Origin: Hyphomicrobiales bacterium
GTDB taxonomy: Bacteria > Pseudomonadota > Alphaproteobacteria > Rhizobiales > Beijerinckiaceae
NCBI GenBank assembly: GCA_026400535.1
Contig: JAPLOU010000018.1
Span: 1 to 64,000, forward strand
Reading direction: 5' to 3'
DNA: 64,000 bases
Part shown: in pieces, positions 7,946 through 15,789 of the stretch
Position numbering within the stretch: position 1 is the first letter of the stretch
Layout of the letters: the number at the start of each line of letters is the position of its first letter
Program-made: the position numbers and the translations under genes
Notes under the pieces: generated by a model
What the model was told of the DNA's origin: nothing
The model's input: only the letters and a program-made list of their open reading frames with translations
Database searches by the model: none

Positions 7946-9451
7946 TCAGAATGCCCCGACCTGAAAGCCAGAATCCTGCCGCGCGGTATCGCAGGCCGTG
8001 GCGAATTCCGCCCCGTCCTCGGCATGGATGCGGTAGAGCGCTTCGCCCCGGCGCACCCGGTCGCCGATGCGGCGGAAGAGATCGAGCCCCGCCCCAGGGT
8101 CAGTCGGCGCGCCGGCCAACCGGGCAATCCTTGCGATGCGGAAGCAATCAATAGCTGTGATCACCCCGTCACGATCCGCGCAGATCTCCTGCGTGAGCAA
8201 GCCGAGCGCCGCCCGCCCCGGCGGCGGCCCCTGTGCCGCGATGATTGCTTCCATGGCCCTGAGGGCCGCGCCGGAATCGAGCAGCTCGCGCGCCCGCTCC
8301 AGGCCCTTGCCGCCGCGCAGGCCGGGGTCGAATTCGAGGATGCGCGCCGCGAGCATCAGCGATTTCTCGCGCAGATCGACCGGCGCATCCTTCTCGCATC
8401 GCAGGACCGCCATCACATCGCGCGCTTCGAGAAAAGGCCCCACGCCACGGCCGATGGGCTGCGAGCCATCGGTGATCACCACGTCGATCACGAGGCCGCA
8501 GCGGTCTGCGACAAACTCGAACAGCTTGCGTACCCGCTGCGCATAGGCCGAGGAGCGGATCTTCGCTGTCGGCCCGACGGGCAGATCGAGGACGAGATGG
8601 GTCGTGCCGGCCGCGATCTTCTTCGAAAGGATCGAAGCGACCATCTGTTCCGGCGTATCGAGCGCGAGCGGACGCTCGACCGAGATCAGGATGTCATCGA
8701 CCGGCGAGAGCTTCATATGCCCGCCCCAGGCAATGCAGGCATGGGCGCTTTCGACAACCTGCCGGATCCTCGTCGCATCAAGGTCGACCGAGGCCAGAAC
8801 CTCCATTGTATCGGCGGTTCCCGCTGGCGAGGTGATGGCGCGCGAGGAGGTTTTGGGCATGGTCAGGCCATGCGCCGCCACGATGGGCGCGACGATCATC
8901 GTGGTGCGGTTGCCAGGAATGCCGCCGATGCAATGCTTGTCGACCACCATCGGCACAGGCCAGTCGAGGCGCTCGCCGGCCTCGACCATCGCATTGGTGA
9001 GCGCCAGCACTTCTTCGGCGGTCATGAAACTCGCGCAGGCGATCAGGAAGGCGGCAATTTCGATATCGGAGAGCCGGTGGGCCGCCAGATCGCGGATGAC
9101 GGCCGCAATTTCCGCGGGAGACAGGGTTTCTCCCCGGATCTTGGCCTGGATCACCTCAAGGCTTGGCGCGGGCGGCGCCAGCGCGATCCGGACCGGAGAA
9201 CCAGCCGCAAGCCCAAGCCGGCGGAAGGCCGGTTCGGTCAGGCCGACCTCGTCATCTCCCAGCAGGGCGGGGTCATCGACGATCAGGATGCTCGCTGTCA
9301 GCTCGGCACCGTCGGCCGCCAGACGGACCTTGCGAAAGCCCTTCAGGCGTTCCGGGCGCAGGGCCCGGCACCGGCGCGACAACAGGACGACGCTCTCTCG
9401 CAGGGTGTCGACCGCAACAGGGCGAATGCGCAGGGTCGCAGGCTCATCCAT
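7946..9451 (-). CDS. AMP phosphorylase / thymidine phosphorylase family protein
   Basis: A 501-residue enzyme of the archaeal-type branch of pyrimidine-nucleoside phosphorylases. The ATG at 9451 ([16 protein letters not shown]) is preferred because the longer frame upstream has no family sequence. An N-terminal beta-rich domain of about 90 residues precedes the helical domain; the phosphate/substrate segments are [13 protein letters not shown] near 186-198 and [20 protein letters not shown] near 217-236. The extra N-terminal domain is typical of AMP phosphorylases, which split nucleoside 5'-monophosphates with phosphate to a free base and ribose 1,5-bisphosphate; ordinary DeoA is about 440 residues and lacks it. 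It heads an operon with a PRPP synthetase and a beta-CASP hydrolase. Substrate (AMP against thymidine) cannot be settled from sequence alone. Confidence 0.85.
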   Translation of the reverse strand: MDEPATLRIRPVAVDTLRESVVLLSRRCRALRPERLKGFRKVRLAADGAELTASILIVDDPALLGDDEVGLTEPAFRRLGLAAGSPVRIALAPPAPSLEVIQAKIRGETLSPAEIAAVIRDLAAHRLSDIEIAAFLIACASFMTAEEVLALTNAMVEAGERLDWPVPMVVDKHCIGGIPGNRTTMIVAPIVAAHGLTMPKTSSRAITSPAGTADTMEVLASVDLDATRIRQVVESAHACIAWGGHMKLSPVDDILISVERPLALDTPEQMVASILSKKIAAGTTHLVLDLPVGPTAKIRSSAYAQRVRKLFEFVADRCGLVIDVVITDGSQPIGRGVGPFLEARDVMAVLRCEKDAPVDLREKSLMLAARILEFDPGLRGGKGLERARELLDSGAALRAMEAIIAAQGPPPGRAALGLLTQEICADRDGVITAIDCFRIARIARLAGAPTDPGAGLDLFRRIGDRVRRGEALYRIHAEDGAEFATACDTARQDSGFQVGAF

Positions 9452-9580
9452 GAGCCCTTTGTAGAGGCAAACCCGTGCCTTTGCACGGGGACAGATCAAG
9501 GCGTTTTGCCCCGGCCCGTGAAAGAGTGCACCGGCATCGCTCAGCGGTGCCATATCAGCTGGTCTGGCACGTCGGGATGG

Positions 9581-10242
9581 ATGCTCGAAGCCAGCAAGGC
9601 GACCGAAAATCATGGGCGGGATGGCTCCGGCCTGCCCGTCGTGTTCAGGGCCCGCGGGCTCACCAAGACCCATGGCTCGGGCGAGATGGCGGTCCATGCC
9701 TTGCGCGATGTCGATATCTTGATATCGCGAAGGGCGAGTTCATCGTCCTTCTTGGCCCCTCGGGCTTGGGGAAATCGATGCTCCTCACCATTCTGGGCGG
9801 CCTTGATGCTCCCACCAGCGGCGCGGCGCGGTTTCGCGATCAGGAACGGACCGGTGCCTTGGAGGACGAACTCACCGCTTATTGGCGTGAGCATGTGAGC
9901 TTCGTTTTCCAGTTCTACAACCTCATTCCCAGCCTGAATGTCGCTGAAAACGTGAGGCTGGTGGCGGACATCGCGACTGATCCGATGCCGGTGGAGGAAG
10001 CGATTGCGCTTGTGGGCCTCACGCCGCGCCTGCATCACTTCCCATCCGAACTGTCCGGTGGCGAGCAGCAGCGCGCTCGACAGCGAGACCGGGCGGCTCG
10101 TGCTCGGCGCAATCAAGAAGGCCAACCGCGAACGGGGCACGACCAAGGCGGTCATCACCCATAGCTCTTGGTCATCGCGGGCATGGCCCATCACGTGCTG
10201 AGCCTCCGGGACGGGCGTATTGTGGAGCGGGGGCGGCTCTGA
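9581..10242 (+). pseudogene. ABC transporter ATPase (LolD/MacB-like), inactivated
   Basis: Frames join in order: [34 protein letters not shown] from 9581; after a shift near 9720, [19 protein letters not shown] (Walker A) and [11 protein letters not shown], the Q-loop [14 protein letters not shown] and the signature LSGGEQQR near 10050-10070; then a jump straight to [20 protein letters not shown] and AVITH, and after another shift near 10160, VIAGMAHHVLSLRDGRIV ending at 10242. The segment between the signature and the D-loop, which holds Walker B and the catalytic glutamate, has been deleted (roughly 20 residues). Such ATPases partner FtsX-like permeases of the lipoprotein/macrolide export type, but no permease gene follows. 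It is divergent from the phosphorylase operon. Confidence 0.85.
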
Positions 10243-10246
10243 GGCG

Positions 10247-10378
10247 CCCGTCGCCGCCGAAGATCCGCATGCGGATGCCGTCGCAGACGCAGGAACGTTC
10301 GGCCGCCTGTTGCAGCCGGTGCTTCTCCCCAGAGGTCACCCGAACCGAGATTGGTCTTGTCCTTCTTTCCTTCGCCAT
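10247..10378 (-). pseudogene. MobC-like plasmid mobilisation protein, N-terminal fragment
   Basis: From an ATG at 10378 the minus strand reads MAKERRTRPISVRVTSGEK then HRLQQAAERS.. and IRMRIFGGDG. This is the ribbon-helix-helix-like N-terminus of MobC relaxosome proteins (usual pattern ..PISVRVT..EK..L...A...S...YIR.R..G). After about 45 codons it meets the end of the ABC ATPase pseudogene, tail to tail, and the rest is absent. Its presence points to a former plasmid or integrative element. Moderate confidence because the block is short. Confidence 0.5.
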
Positions 10379-10847
10379 CGGTTGTCCCGTCATGGGATCA
10401 GCGGACACGCAACAGACGCCAATTCCACGCTTTTTCCTCTGGTTGGCGTGCTCTGAGCACTGTCTTGAGATCTCTTGCAACGTGAATCGCTTGGCGACAA
10501 AGGCGAGCCCCTGTAACCAGATTTTTGCGCGCCAGGCCTCGGCTTGTTGCGTTCTGTCTTCTCCCCCATCCGCGGTGCACCGGGCGGCCCGGCGCGCGCC
10601 GGCCAACGACGGCTCAGGGTTTCTCCCATCTCGTGCAGGGGCATTCTTTCGTGTCAAAGGGCACTCTCTGGCGTTGTCGCCAGCCAGCACCCTCGCCCAG
10701 ACGCGATCGGACAGGTCCTCGCATGCAGCCTATTGCGCCATTATGCCATGGGCCGATCCAACCACCGACAGCTTTGCGGACGGCGCATGAACATGGTGAG
10801 TTCGGTGTCATGATCGCCCGCTGCCACCATCACACACGCGCGGGCGC
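10379..10847. other. Gap with no recognised gene
   Basis: Open frames exist on both strands because of the high GC, but none shows family sequence, a plausible ribosome-binding site, or neighbours in the same operon. No strong hairpin or repeat was noticed. It is bounded by mobile-element debris on the left and bchG on the right. Confidence 0.5.
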
Positions 10848-11744
10848 ATGAGGATGACAAGCCGCTCTGTTGCCTTTCCTGCGCCGTCGGCGGTGCTCGA
10901 ACTGTTGAAGCCGATCACGTGGTTTCCGCCGATGTGGGCTTTCGCCTGCGGCGTCGTCTCATCGAACGTGTCGATCCCCAGCCAGTGGCTTGTGGCGCTT
11001 GCCGGGCTCATTCTGGCCGGGCCGCTTGTCTGCGCCATGAGCCAGGCCATCAACGACTGGCATGACCGAGAGGTCGACGCGATCAATGAGCCAAGCCGGC
11101 CCATTCCATCGGGCCGCATCCCGGGCCGTTGGGGGCTCTACATCGCCATGATCTGGACAGCGCTGTCACTCGCGCTGGCGGCCATGCTCGGGCCCTGGGT
11201 GCTGGCATCGACCATGATCGGCCTCGTCCTGGCGTGGGCCTACAGCGCACCGCCCTTCCGCCTCAAACGGAACGGCTGGCTCGGCAACGCCGCCTGCGGC
11301 TTTTCCTATGAGGGACTGGCTTGGGTCACAGGCGCCGCCGTCATGCTGGGTGGCGCACTGCCCCCTGCCCCGGTCCTCATTCTGGCCTTCCTCTACAGCG
11401 TCGGCGCGCATGGCATCATGACGCTCAACGATTTCAAGGCCATCAAGGGCGACCGGGAGATGGGCATCAACTCGCTGCCGGTTCTGCTGGGCGTCCAGGG
11501 AGCGGCGAGGGCGGCCTGCCTGTTCATGGCCGCGGCGCAGGTCCTCGTGATCGCAGTCCTCCTCGCCTGGGGCCAGCCGGTCCATGCCGCGCTGCTCGTG
11601 CTGTTGCTCGGCGCGCAACTGATGATGATGCTCGCGTTCCTGGCCGTTCCTGTCGAGAAGGCCCTCTGGTACAGCGGCTTTGGCGTACCCCTCTTCGTCC
11701 TCGGCATGATGGTCGCAGCCTTCGCCGTGCGCGGCCTCGCCTGA
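10848..11744 (+). CDS. bchG: Bacteriochlorophyll / chlorophyll synthase (UbiA-type prenyltransferase)
   Basis: A 298-residue polytopic membrane enzyme that esterifies (bacterio)chlorophyllide with geranylgeranyl or phytyl diphosphate. The first Asp-rich prenyl-diphosphate site is NDWHDREVDAINEPSRPIPSG near 66-86, the exact BchG/ChlG form of the UbiA motif; the second site is LNDFKAIKGDREMG near 195-208. About eight hydrophobic helices are visible and the length is normal. The usual photosynthesis-cluster neighbours (bchP, a BCH2/PucC protein, bchJ) are absent: a TerB-like protein follows and mobile debris precedes. Either the gene is detached from its cluster or the protein serves another prenyl transfer. 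The family call is strong; activity in this organism is inference. Confidence 0.85.
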   Translation: MRMTSRSVAFPAPSAVLELLKPITWFPPMWAFACGVVSSNVSIPSQWLVALAGLILAGPLVCAMSQAINDWHDREVDAINEPSRPIPSGRIPGRWGLYIAMIWTALSLALAAMLGPWVLASTMIGLVLAWAYSAPPFRLKRNGWLGNAACGFSYEGLAWVTGAAVMLGGALPPAPVLILAFLYSVGAHGIMTLNDFKAIKGDREMGINSLPVLLGVQGAARAACLFMAAAQVLVIAVLLAWGQPVHAALLVLLLGAQLMMMLAFLAVPVEKALWYSGFGVPLFVLGMMVAAFAVRGLA

Positions 11745-11863
11745 GCGCGGCGCCAGGACGCTGATCGCCGGTGCGATGTCTTGCGCTTCGGGACGCTTGT
11801 TTGCCGGCCCAATTCTTGCCACAAGGGCTCCGGGATGCCTAGCACTCGACGTTCTGGACCGAT

Positions 11864-12289
11864 ATGACCGCTTTTTCCGGCCTTGGCGTGCTGTTGTCAC
11901 GTCTGCTTCAACAGGACAGGTCGCCCGACCAGGCCGACCAGACTGTGATTGACGCGCTGGCCGTGCTCCTGAGCGTGGCATCCGCAGACGGGTTGCTTCA
12001 GCCGGATGAACAGGCGCTGCTGCGGACGGCGGCCGGGCATGAGGGGTTACAAACCCGGTACTTCGCGGCGCTGGTCGAGCTTGCCCGCCAAGTTGAGACC
12101 GACGAGGCTGCCGGCCGCCTCCGGCGCACCTGGCCGCTGACCGACAGGGTTGCGCTGTTGGGACGGGCCACGGGCATCGCCGCGGCGGATGGCGGGATTG
12201 GCGAAATCGAGCAAGCCACGCTTGAACGGCTGGCGCGGCTGCTGGACGTGGATCCGGCAGCGCTGCGTCCTGACAAGGGAGAGGCCTGA
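11864..12289 (+). CDS. TerB-like (tellurite resistance-type helical) protein
   Basis: A 141-residue, mostly helical, soluble protein. Two acidic helix-turn segments, SVASADGLLQPDEQALL near 43-59 and GIAAADGGIGEIEQATLERLA near 104-124, are the paired TerB-type metal-binding-like motifs. Such proteins are linked to stress and tellurite phenotypes, but the function is not known. It ends 1 bp into the start codon of the amidotransferase gene (TGATG), so the two are likely co-translated. A larger DUF533 protein with the same type of domain is encoded 2.5 kb away. Confidence 0.65.
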   Translation: MTAFSGLGVLLSRLLQQDRSPDQADQTVIDALAVLLSVASADGLLQPDEQALLRTAAGHEGLQTRYFAALVELARQVETDEAAGRLRRTWPLTDRVALLGRATGIAAADGGIGEIEQATLERLARLLDVDPAALRPDKGEA

Positions 12290-13047
12290 TGCCGAAGCCA
12301 GCCCGGCCCGAACCCTCCGCAGACAGGTCGCGAAAGCCTGTCCTTGTCATCCTGCATCAGGAGCATTCGACACCGGGCCGTGTCGGCCGTTTTCTGCAAG
12401 CCCGGGGCTACCCGCTTGATATCCGGCGTCCGCGCTTCGGCGATCCGTTGCCGCAGACCATGCAAGGTCATGCCGGGGCAATGATTTTCGGGGGACCGAT
12501 GAGCGCCAACGACCCGGATGATTTTGTCAGGGTGGAGACCGACTGGATCGGCATGGCCCTGCGCGAGGAGGCCCCGTTCCTGGGCATCTGCCTTGGCGCG
12601 CAGATGCTGGCGCGGCATCTTGGCGCGCGGGTCTACCCGCATGAGCATGGCCGCGCGGAGATTGGCTACTATCCGCTCGCGTTGACCGAGATCGGTCATC
12701 AGGCCTCAGGCCAACTGACGTCACCCTGGCCGGATGCTGTCTACCAATGGCACAGGGAGGGGTTCGACTGCCCCGCCGGCGCGGTCTGCCTGGCGACCGG
12801 CAGCGATTTTCCGGTGCAGGCGATACAGGTCGGTTCTGCGGCCTTTGGAATCCAGTTTCACCCCGAGGTGACGCCCGCCATGATGTATCGCTGGACCACG
12901 CGTGCCCATGAACGTCTGGCCTTGCCGGGCGCGCAGCCGAGGGAAGCCCATTTCGAGGGCTGGTTCCGCCATGATGGTGCGGTTGCCAATTGGCTTGGTG
13001 CGTTCCTTGACGACTGGCTGGCGAAAGGCGTGCATCGGAAGACGTGA
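12289..13047 (+). CDS. Class I glutamine amidotransferase-like protein (GMP-synthase GATase type)
   Basis: A 252-residue stand-alone GATase1 domain. The nucleophile elbow is FLGICLGAQMLA near 97-108 with the Cys in GICLG, and the His-Glu pair of the triad is in FGIQFHPEVT near 187-196; the FGGPMSAND loop near 66-74 is typical of the GuaA-like amidotransferase subfamily. It has no synthetase domain, so it probably releases ammonia for a partner or hydrolyses gamma-glutamyl compounds. The start overlaps the TerB gene stop by 1 bp. Substrate unknown. Confidence 0.78.
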   Translation: MPKPARPEPSADRSRKPVLVILHQEHSTPGRVGRFLQARGYPLDIRRPRFGDPLPQTMQGHAGAMIFGGPMSANDPDDFVRVETDWIGMALREEAPFLGICLGAQMLARHLGARVYPHEHGRAEIGYYPLALTEIGHQASGQLTSPWPDAVYQWHREGFDCPAGAVCLATGSDFPVQAIQVGSAAFGIQFHPEVTPAMMYRWTTRAHERLALPGAQPREAHFEGWFRHDGAVANWLGAFLDDWLAKGVHRKT

Positions 13048-13106
13048 ACCGGCCCACGGGGCGTCCGTTGCCGAGGTGCGGCCCCATCGGGCGGCATGCC
13101 GGCCTC

Positions 13107-13182
<76 letters not shown>

Positions 13183-13286
13183 ATCTGGACGGTTGTTTAG
13201 GCCGTCATGCGCCGGGCTGTCAATTCTGGGGCCCTCGTGAACCCATCCGTTTCCGGCCCCGTGCCGCAACCCTGACGAGCCCGCCG

Positions 13287-13577
13287 ATGCAGTCTGTCCT
13301 TGATGTCGTTGACCTCGCGCTGAGCCTGTATGTCTGGATCCTGATCGCCTCGGCCATCATCAGCTGGCTTGTCGCGTTCAACGTGATCAACGTGCGCAAT
13401 ACTGTCGTGCGGATGGTCTGGGATTTCCTGTACCGCGTGACCGAACCGGCGTTGCGCCCGATCCGCAACATCCTGCCCAATCTGGGCGGCATCGACATCT
13501 CACCGATCATCCTGCTGCTGGGTATCTTCTTCCTGCAAAGCGTGATCGCGCGCTACCTGCGCCCGATCGTGTTCTGA
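13287..13577 (+). CDS. YggT family integral membrane protein
   Basis: A 96-residue protein with two hydrophobic helices (about 8-28 and 68-88) and the family's central cytoplasmic block [21 protein letters not shown] near 44-64, followed by [13 protein letters not shown]. YggT proteins are small inner-membrane proteins of uncertain role, linked in various bacteria to osmotic stress, cell division or chloroplast division relatives. Size and motif match fully. It lies between the tRNA gene and the permease pair and converges with the latter, 4 bp apart. Confidence 0.9.
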   Translation: MQSVLDVVDLALSLYVWILIASAIISWLVAFNVINVRNTVVRMVWDFLYRVTEPALRPIRNILPNLGGIDISPIILLLGIFFLQSVIARYLRPIVF

Positions 13578-13581
13578 CGGA

Positions 13582-14106
13582 TCAGCGCGGCAGGAGCGGC
13601 CAGAGGCCTGGCGCGCTGAGGGCGGCGGCCACCAGCGCGGCCGTGACGAAGGGCAACGGCAGGCTGACCAGCACGCGCAGGCGAACCAGCCAGGGCGGCA
13701 GGAAGGGCAGTTCCCAGATCAGCATGCGGTTGATGGTGTAGAGCGACCAGCCGGTCACGAAGGACATGACCTGGGGCAGCCCCGCGCCCGCTTTCAAGGC
13801 GGCGGCGCCGAGGGCAAAGCCAACCACCGGGCCGCCCGGCGTCAAGGCTCCCGCCATGGCCGCCAGCGTTACGCCAGACAGGCCCGAACCCGCACCGAAC
13901 CAGCCGATTACCTGATCCTGCGGCAAGGCCCGGGCGATGAATCCCGATCCGATCACGCCAAGCGCAAGCCGTGGCAGAAGATGCAGCACCTCGCGCATTG
14001 CGGCCTGAAGCGACAACTGCAGGGAGCCATCATGCCGCCTCCAGGCGGCCATCATCAGCGCGCCGACAATGCCGTACAGAAACAGGGTCAGCGCCAGAAG
14101 GATCAT
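13582..14106 (-). CDS. COG0701-like permease, smaller paralogue
   Basis: From the ATG at 14106, which overlaps the stop of the next gene by 4 bp (ATGA), the product is 174 residues with about five hydrophobic helices. The centre reads ALTPGGPVVGFALGAAALKAGAG then SFVTGWSLYTINRMLIWELPFL. The adjacent gene has the same layout with AFVTAWLLIGINRMVIWELPFF, so the two are diverged paralogues, probably forming a heterodimeric channel or pump. COG0701/UPF0718 permeases usually are single ~300-residue proteins with two repeated halves; here the halves would be separate genes. Transported substrate unknown. Confidence 0.65.
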   Translation of the reverse strand: MILLALTLFLYGIVGALMMAAWRRHDGSLQLSLQAAMREVLHLLPRLALGVIGSGFIARALPQDQVIGWFGAGSGLSGVTLAAMAGALTPGGPVVGFALGAAALKAGAGLPQVMSFVTGWSLYTINRMLIWELPFLPPWLVRLRVLVSLPLPFVTAALVAAALSAPGLWPLLPR

Positions 14107-14732
14107 GGCTTGCCGCCGCCTTCGGCCCGAGGGGGAAGAAAAGCCGTCATGGAGAGCGGAACGGCGCGGGCCAGCCATCCTGCGGCAACCGGCATCCAGA
14201 AGGATGTCGCCGCCCGCAGGCTGACCACGTCGAGCCCGAAGAAGGGCAGCTCCCAGATCACCATCCGGTTGATCCCAATCAGCAGCCAGGCCGTAACAAA
14301 GGCAATGGCGGCGCCGCGATCCGCCCCCGCGATCAGCAGACCGGCCGCCAGCGGGAACACCGTGAATGGCCCGGCCGGAAACAGGAAGCCGACAAAGGCC
14401 GCAATCAGCAGGCCCTTCAGCCCTGAGCCGGCACCAAGCCAGCGCACGATCACCGCGCGCGGAACGAGCCGCCGGATCAACTCGCCAATCAGATTGCCGG
14501 CGATCACCTTCGGCACGATCTCGAGAAGCAGCCAGGTGTCCTCGACGAAGACATCCCGCACCACCGCTCCACCATCGCGCTGCCAGACATAGGCGAGCGA
14601 GACGCCGGTCAGCGCGGCAATGACCCAGAAGCTCCAGTCGAACAGGCGGCGCGGCGACGGAGCGAACGCCGGAGCAGCCGAGGCCTTAGACGTCGCGGCA
14701 GGTTCTTGCGCGGCCATGACGGGCGACATCAC
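14103..14732 (-). CDS. COG0701-like permease, larger paralogue
   Basis: Up to 209 residues, with ATGs at 14732, 14729 and 14717; the last gives MAAQEPAATSK. Because a terminator stem ends only a few bases before 14732, one of the inner starts is plausible. After a 25-residue polar N-terminus there are about five hydrophobic helices; the core reads LGAGSGLKGLLIAAFVG, FPAGPFTVFPLAAGLLIAG, then INRMVIWELPFF, shared with the downstream paralogue. The two genes overlap by 4 bp and are surely co-expressed. Family assignment is by the G-x-x-xPxGPF..P-x-x-x-GL pattern and is moderate. Confidence 0.65.
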   Translation of the reverse strand: MMSPVMAAQEPAATSKASAAPAFAPSPRRLFDWSFWVIAALTGVSLAYVWQRDGGAVVRDVFVEDTWLLLEIVPKVIAGNLIGELIRRLVPRAVIVRWLGAGSGLKGLLIAAFVGFLFPAGPFTVFPLAAGLLIAGADRGAAIAFVTAWLLIGINRMVIWELPFFGLDVVSLRAATSFWMPVAAGWLARAVPLSMTAFLPPRAEGGGKP

Positions 14733-14737
14733 CGTTG

Positions 14738-14768
14738 GAAAAGGGCCCGCTCGCGATGACCGGACCCT
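14738..14768 (-). terminator. Rho-independent terminator after the DUF533 gene
   Basis: On the minus strand AGGGTCCG pairs with CGGGCCCT (one G-T pair, 11-base loop) and is followed by TTTT. It lies 57 bp past the stop of the DUF533 gene and just before the first possible start of the permease pair, so it separates those two units. Confidence 0.7.
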
Positions 14769-14824
14769 TCTTCTTGTGTCGTGGTTGGCCTGTCAGTGCA
14801 ACCGCTCAAACCGCATGGCCGACA

Positions 14825-15685
14825 TCAGGCCTTCACACCGGCAGCGGCTTCGTCGATCTGGCTGACCAGGCTTGGGTCAAGCCCCAGCGCAGCGCCGAGA
14901 TTGGCGAGAAAGTCGACCTCGTCCTGCGTATCGGGCTCGATCGCAAGGCGCGCAGCCGTATAGACCTGAGCGGCAAGTTCCGGTGTGGTGGCCCCGGCCG
15001 CAAGGTCCTCGAGGCTGGCGGGATTGGCCATTTCGCCCTCAAGCCAGGCGTTTCCCTCAGGGTCGAAACCCGCTTCGGTCAGCCCGCCGATGATGGACTG
15101 GCGCTCATGCGCATCAACCTGACCATCGGAGGCCGCGCCCGCGATCATGGCGCGGATCAGCAGGATGGCGGTTTCGTTGCTGGCCGCTTCAGGCTCGAAG
15201 CCCGAGCCTGCGGGAGCCGCAAGCGCCGGGGTCGCGGCATCGCCCATCACGGGGGCGCCCGCCTGATGGTTCTGGAAAGCCTTGTAGGCGAGACCGCCGA
15301 TCAGGGCGAGGCCGCCAAGCGCAGCGGCGGAGCCCACGACCGAGCGACCGGTCTTGGAGCCGAGCACAAGCGCAGCAAGCCCGCCAAGCCCAGCGCCCGT
15401 GAGCATCTGGTTCTCGCCGGCGAATGCCCGCGCCTTCTGCAGCAGGTCACCGGCCTGGGTGCCCGCCAGACGGCCCTCAAGCTGCTGCATGGCGTCGGTC
15501 GCCATCTGGCCTGCCTGACCCGTGAGGCCACCGGTCTGCTGGCCCACCTGCTGCGCGCCCTGTCCGAGCTGCCCGAGCACCGAGCCCAGCATGCCGCCAA
15601 GCCCTCCGCCAGCCTGTCCGCCCGGCTGGGCCGCCTGCGATCCGGCGCTGACCAGCGCGTTCAGCAGTGATTTCGCATCAAACAT
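14825..15685 (-). CDS. DUF533 protein (TerB-like domain, membrane-anchored)
   Basis: A 286-residue protein. The N-terminal 80 residues are a low-complexity Gly/Gln-rich stretch (GGQAGGGLGGMLGSVLGQLGQ..). A Gly-rich hydrophobic segment near 96-135 (GAGLGGLAALVLG.., AAALGGLALIGGLAY) looks like a membrane or membrane-associated region. The C-terminal 110 residues carry the TerB-like fold: IAGAASDGQVDAHERQSI near 185-202 and later ALGLDPSLVSQID. This layout is typical of DUF533 inner-membrane proteins such as YebE, induced by envelope stress in enterobacteria. Followed by a clear terminator, so it is monocistronic. Confidence 0.85.
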   Translation of the reverse strand: MFDAKSLLNALVSAGSQAAQPGGQAGGGLGGMLGSVLGQLGQGAQQVGQQTGGLTGQAGQMATDAMQQLEGRLAGTQAGDLLQKARAFAGENQMLTGAGLGGLAALVLGSKTGRSVVGSAAALGGLALIGGLAYKAFQNHQAGAPVMGDAATPALAAPAGSGFEPEAASNETAILLIRAMIAGAASDGQVDAHERQSIIGGLTEAGFDPEGNAWLEGEMANPASLEDLAAGATTPELAAQVYTAARLAIEPDTQDEVDFLANLGAALGLDPSLVSQIDEAAAGVKA

Positions 15686-15789
15686 CTCGATCCCCTCAAA
15701 AAGAGCGCATCCTGCGCAGTCTGCTGAAGGTAATCATTGCAAAATGTCATTCCAGTGACCGGCAACGAAAATGTCGAGCGCCGGTTGCT

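Noticed and set aside
7943-9898. Plus-strand open frame of about 650 codons
   Set aside because: It is the antisense of the phosphorylase gene, whose conserved motifs are all on the minus strand; composition is that of a GC-rich shadow frame.
10379-10847. Remnants of further photosynthesis genes upstream of bchG
   Set aside because: All six frames were read for pigment-gene motifs; none was seen.
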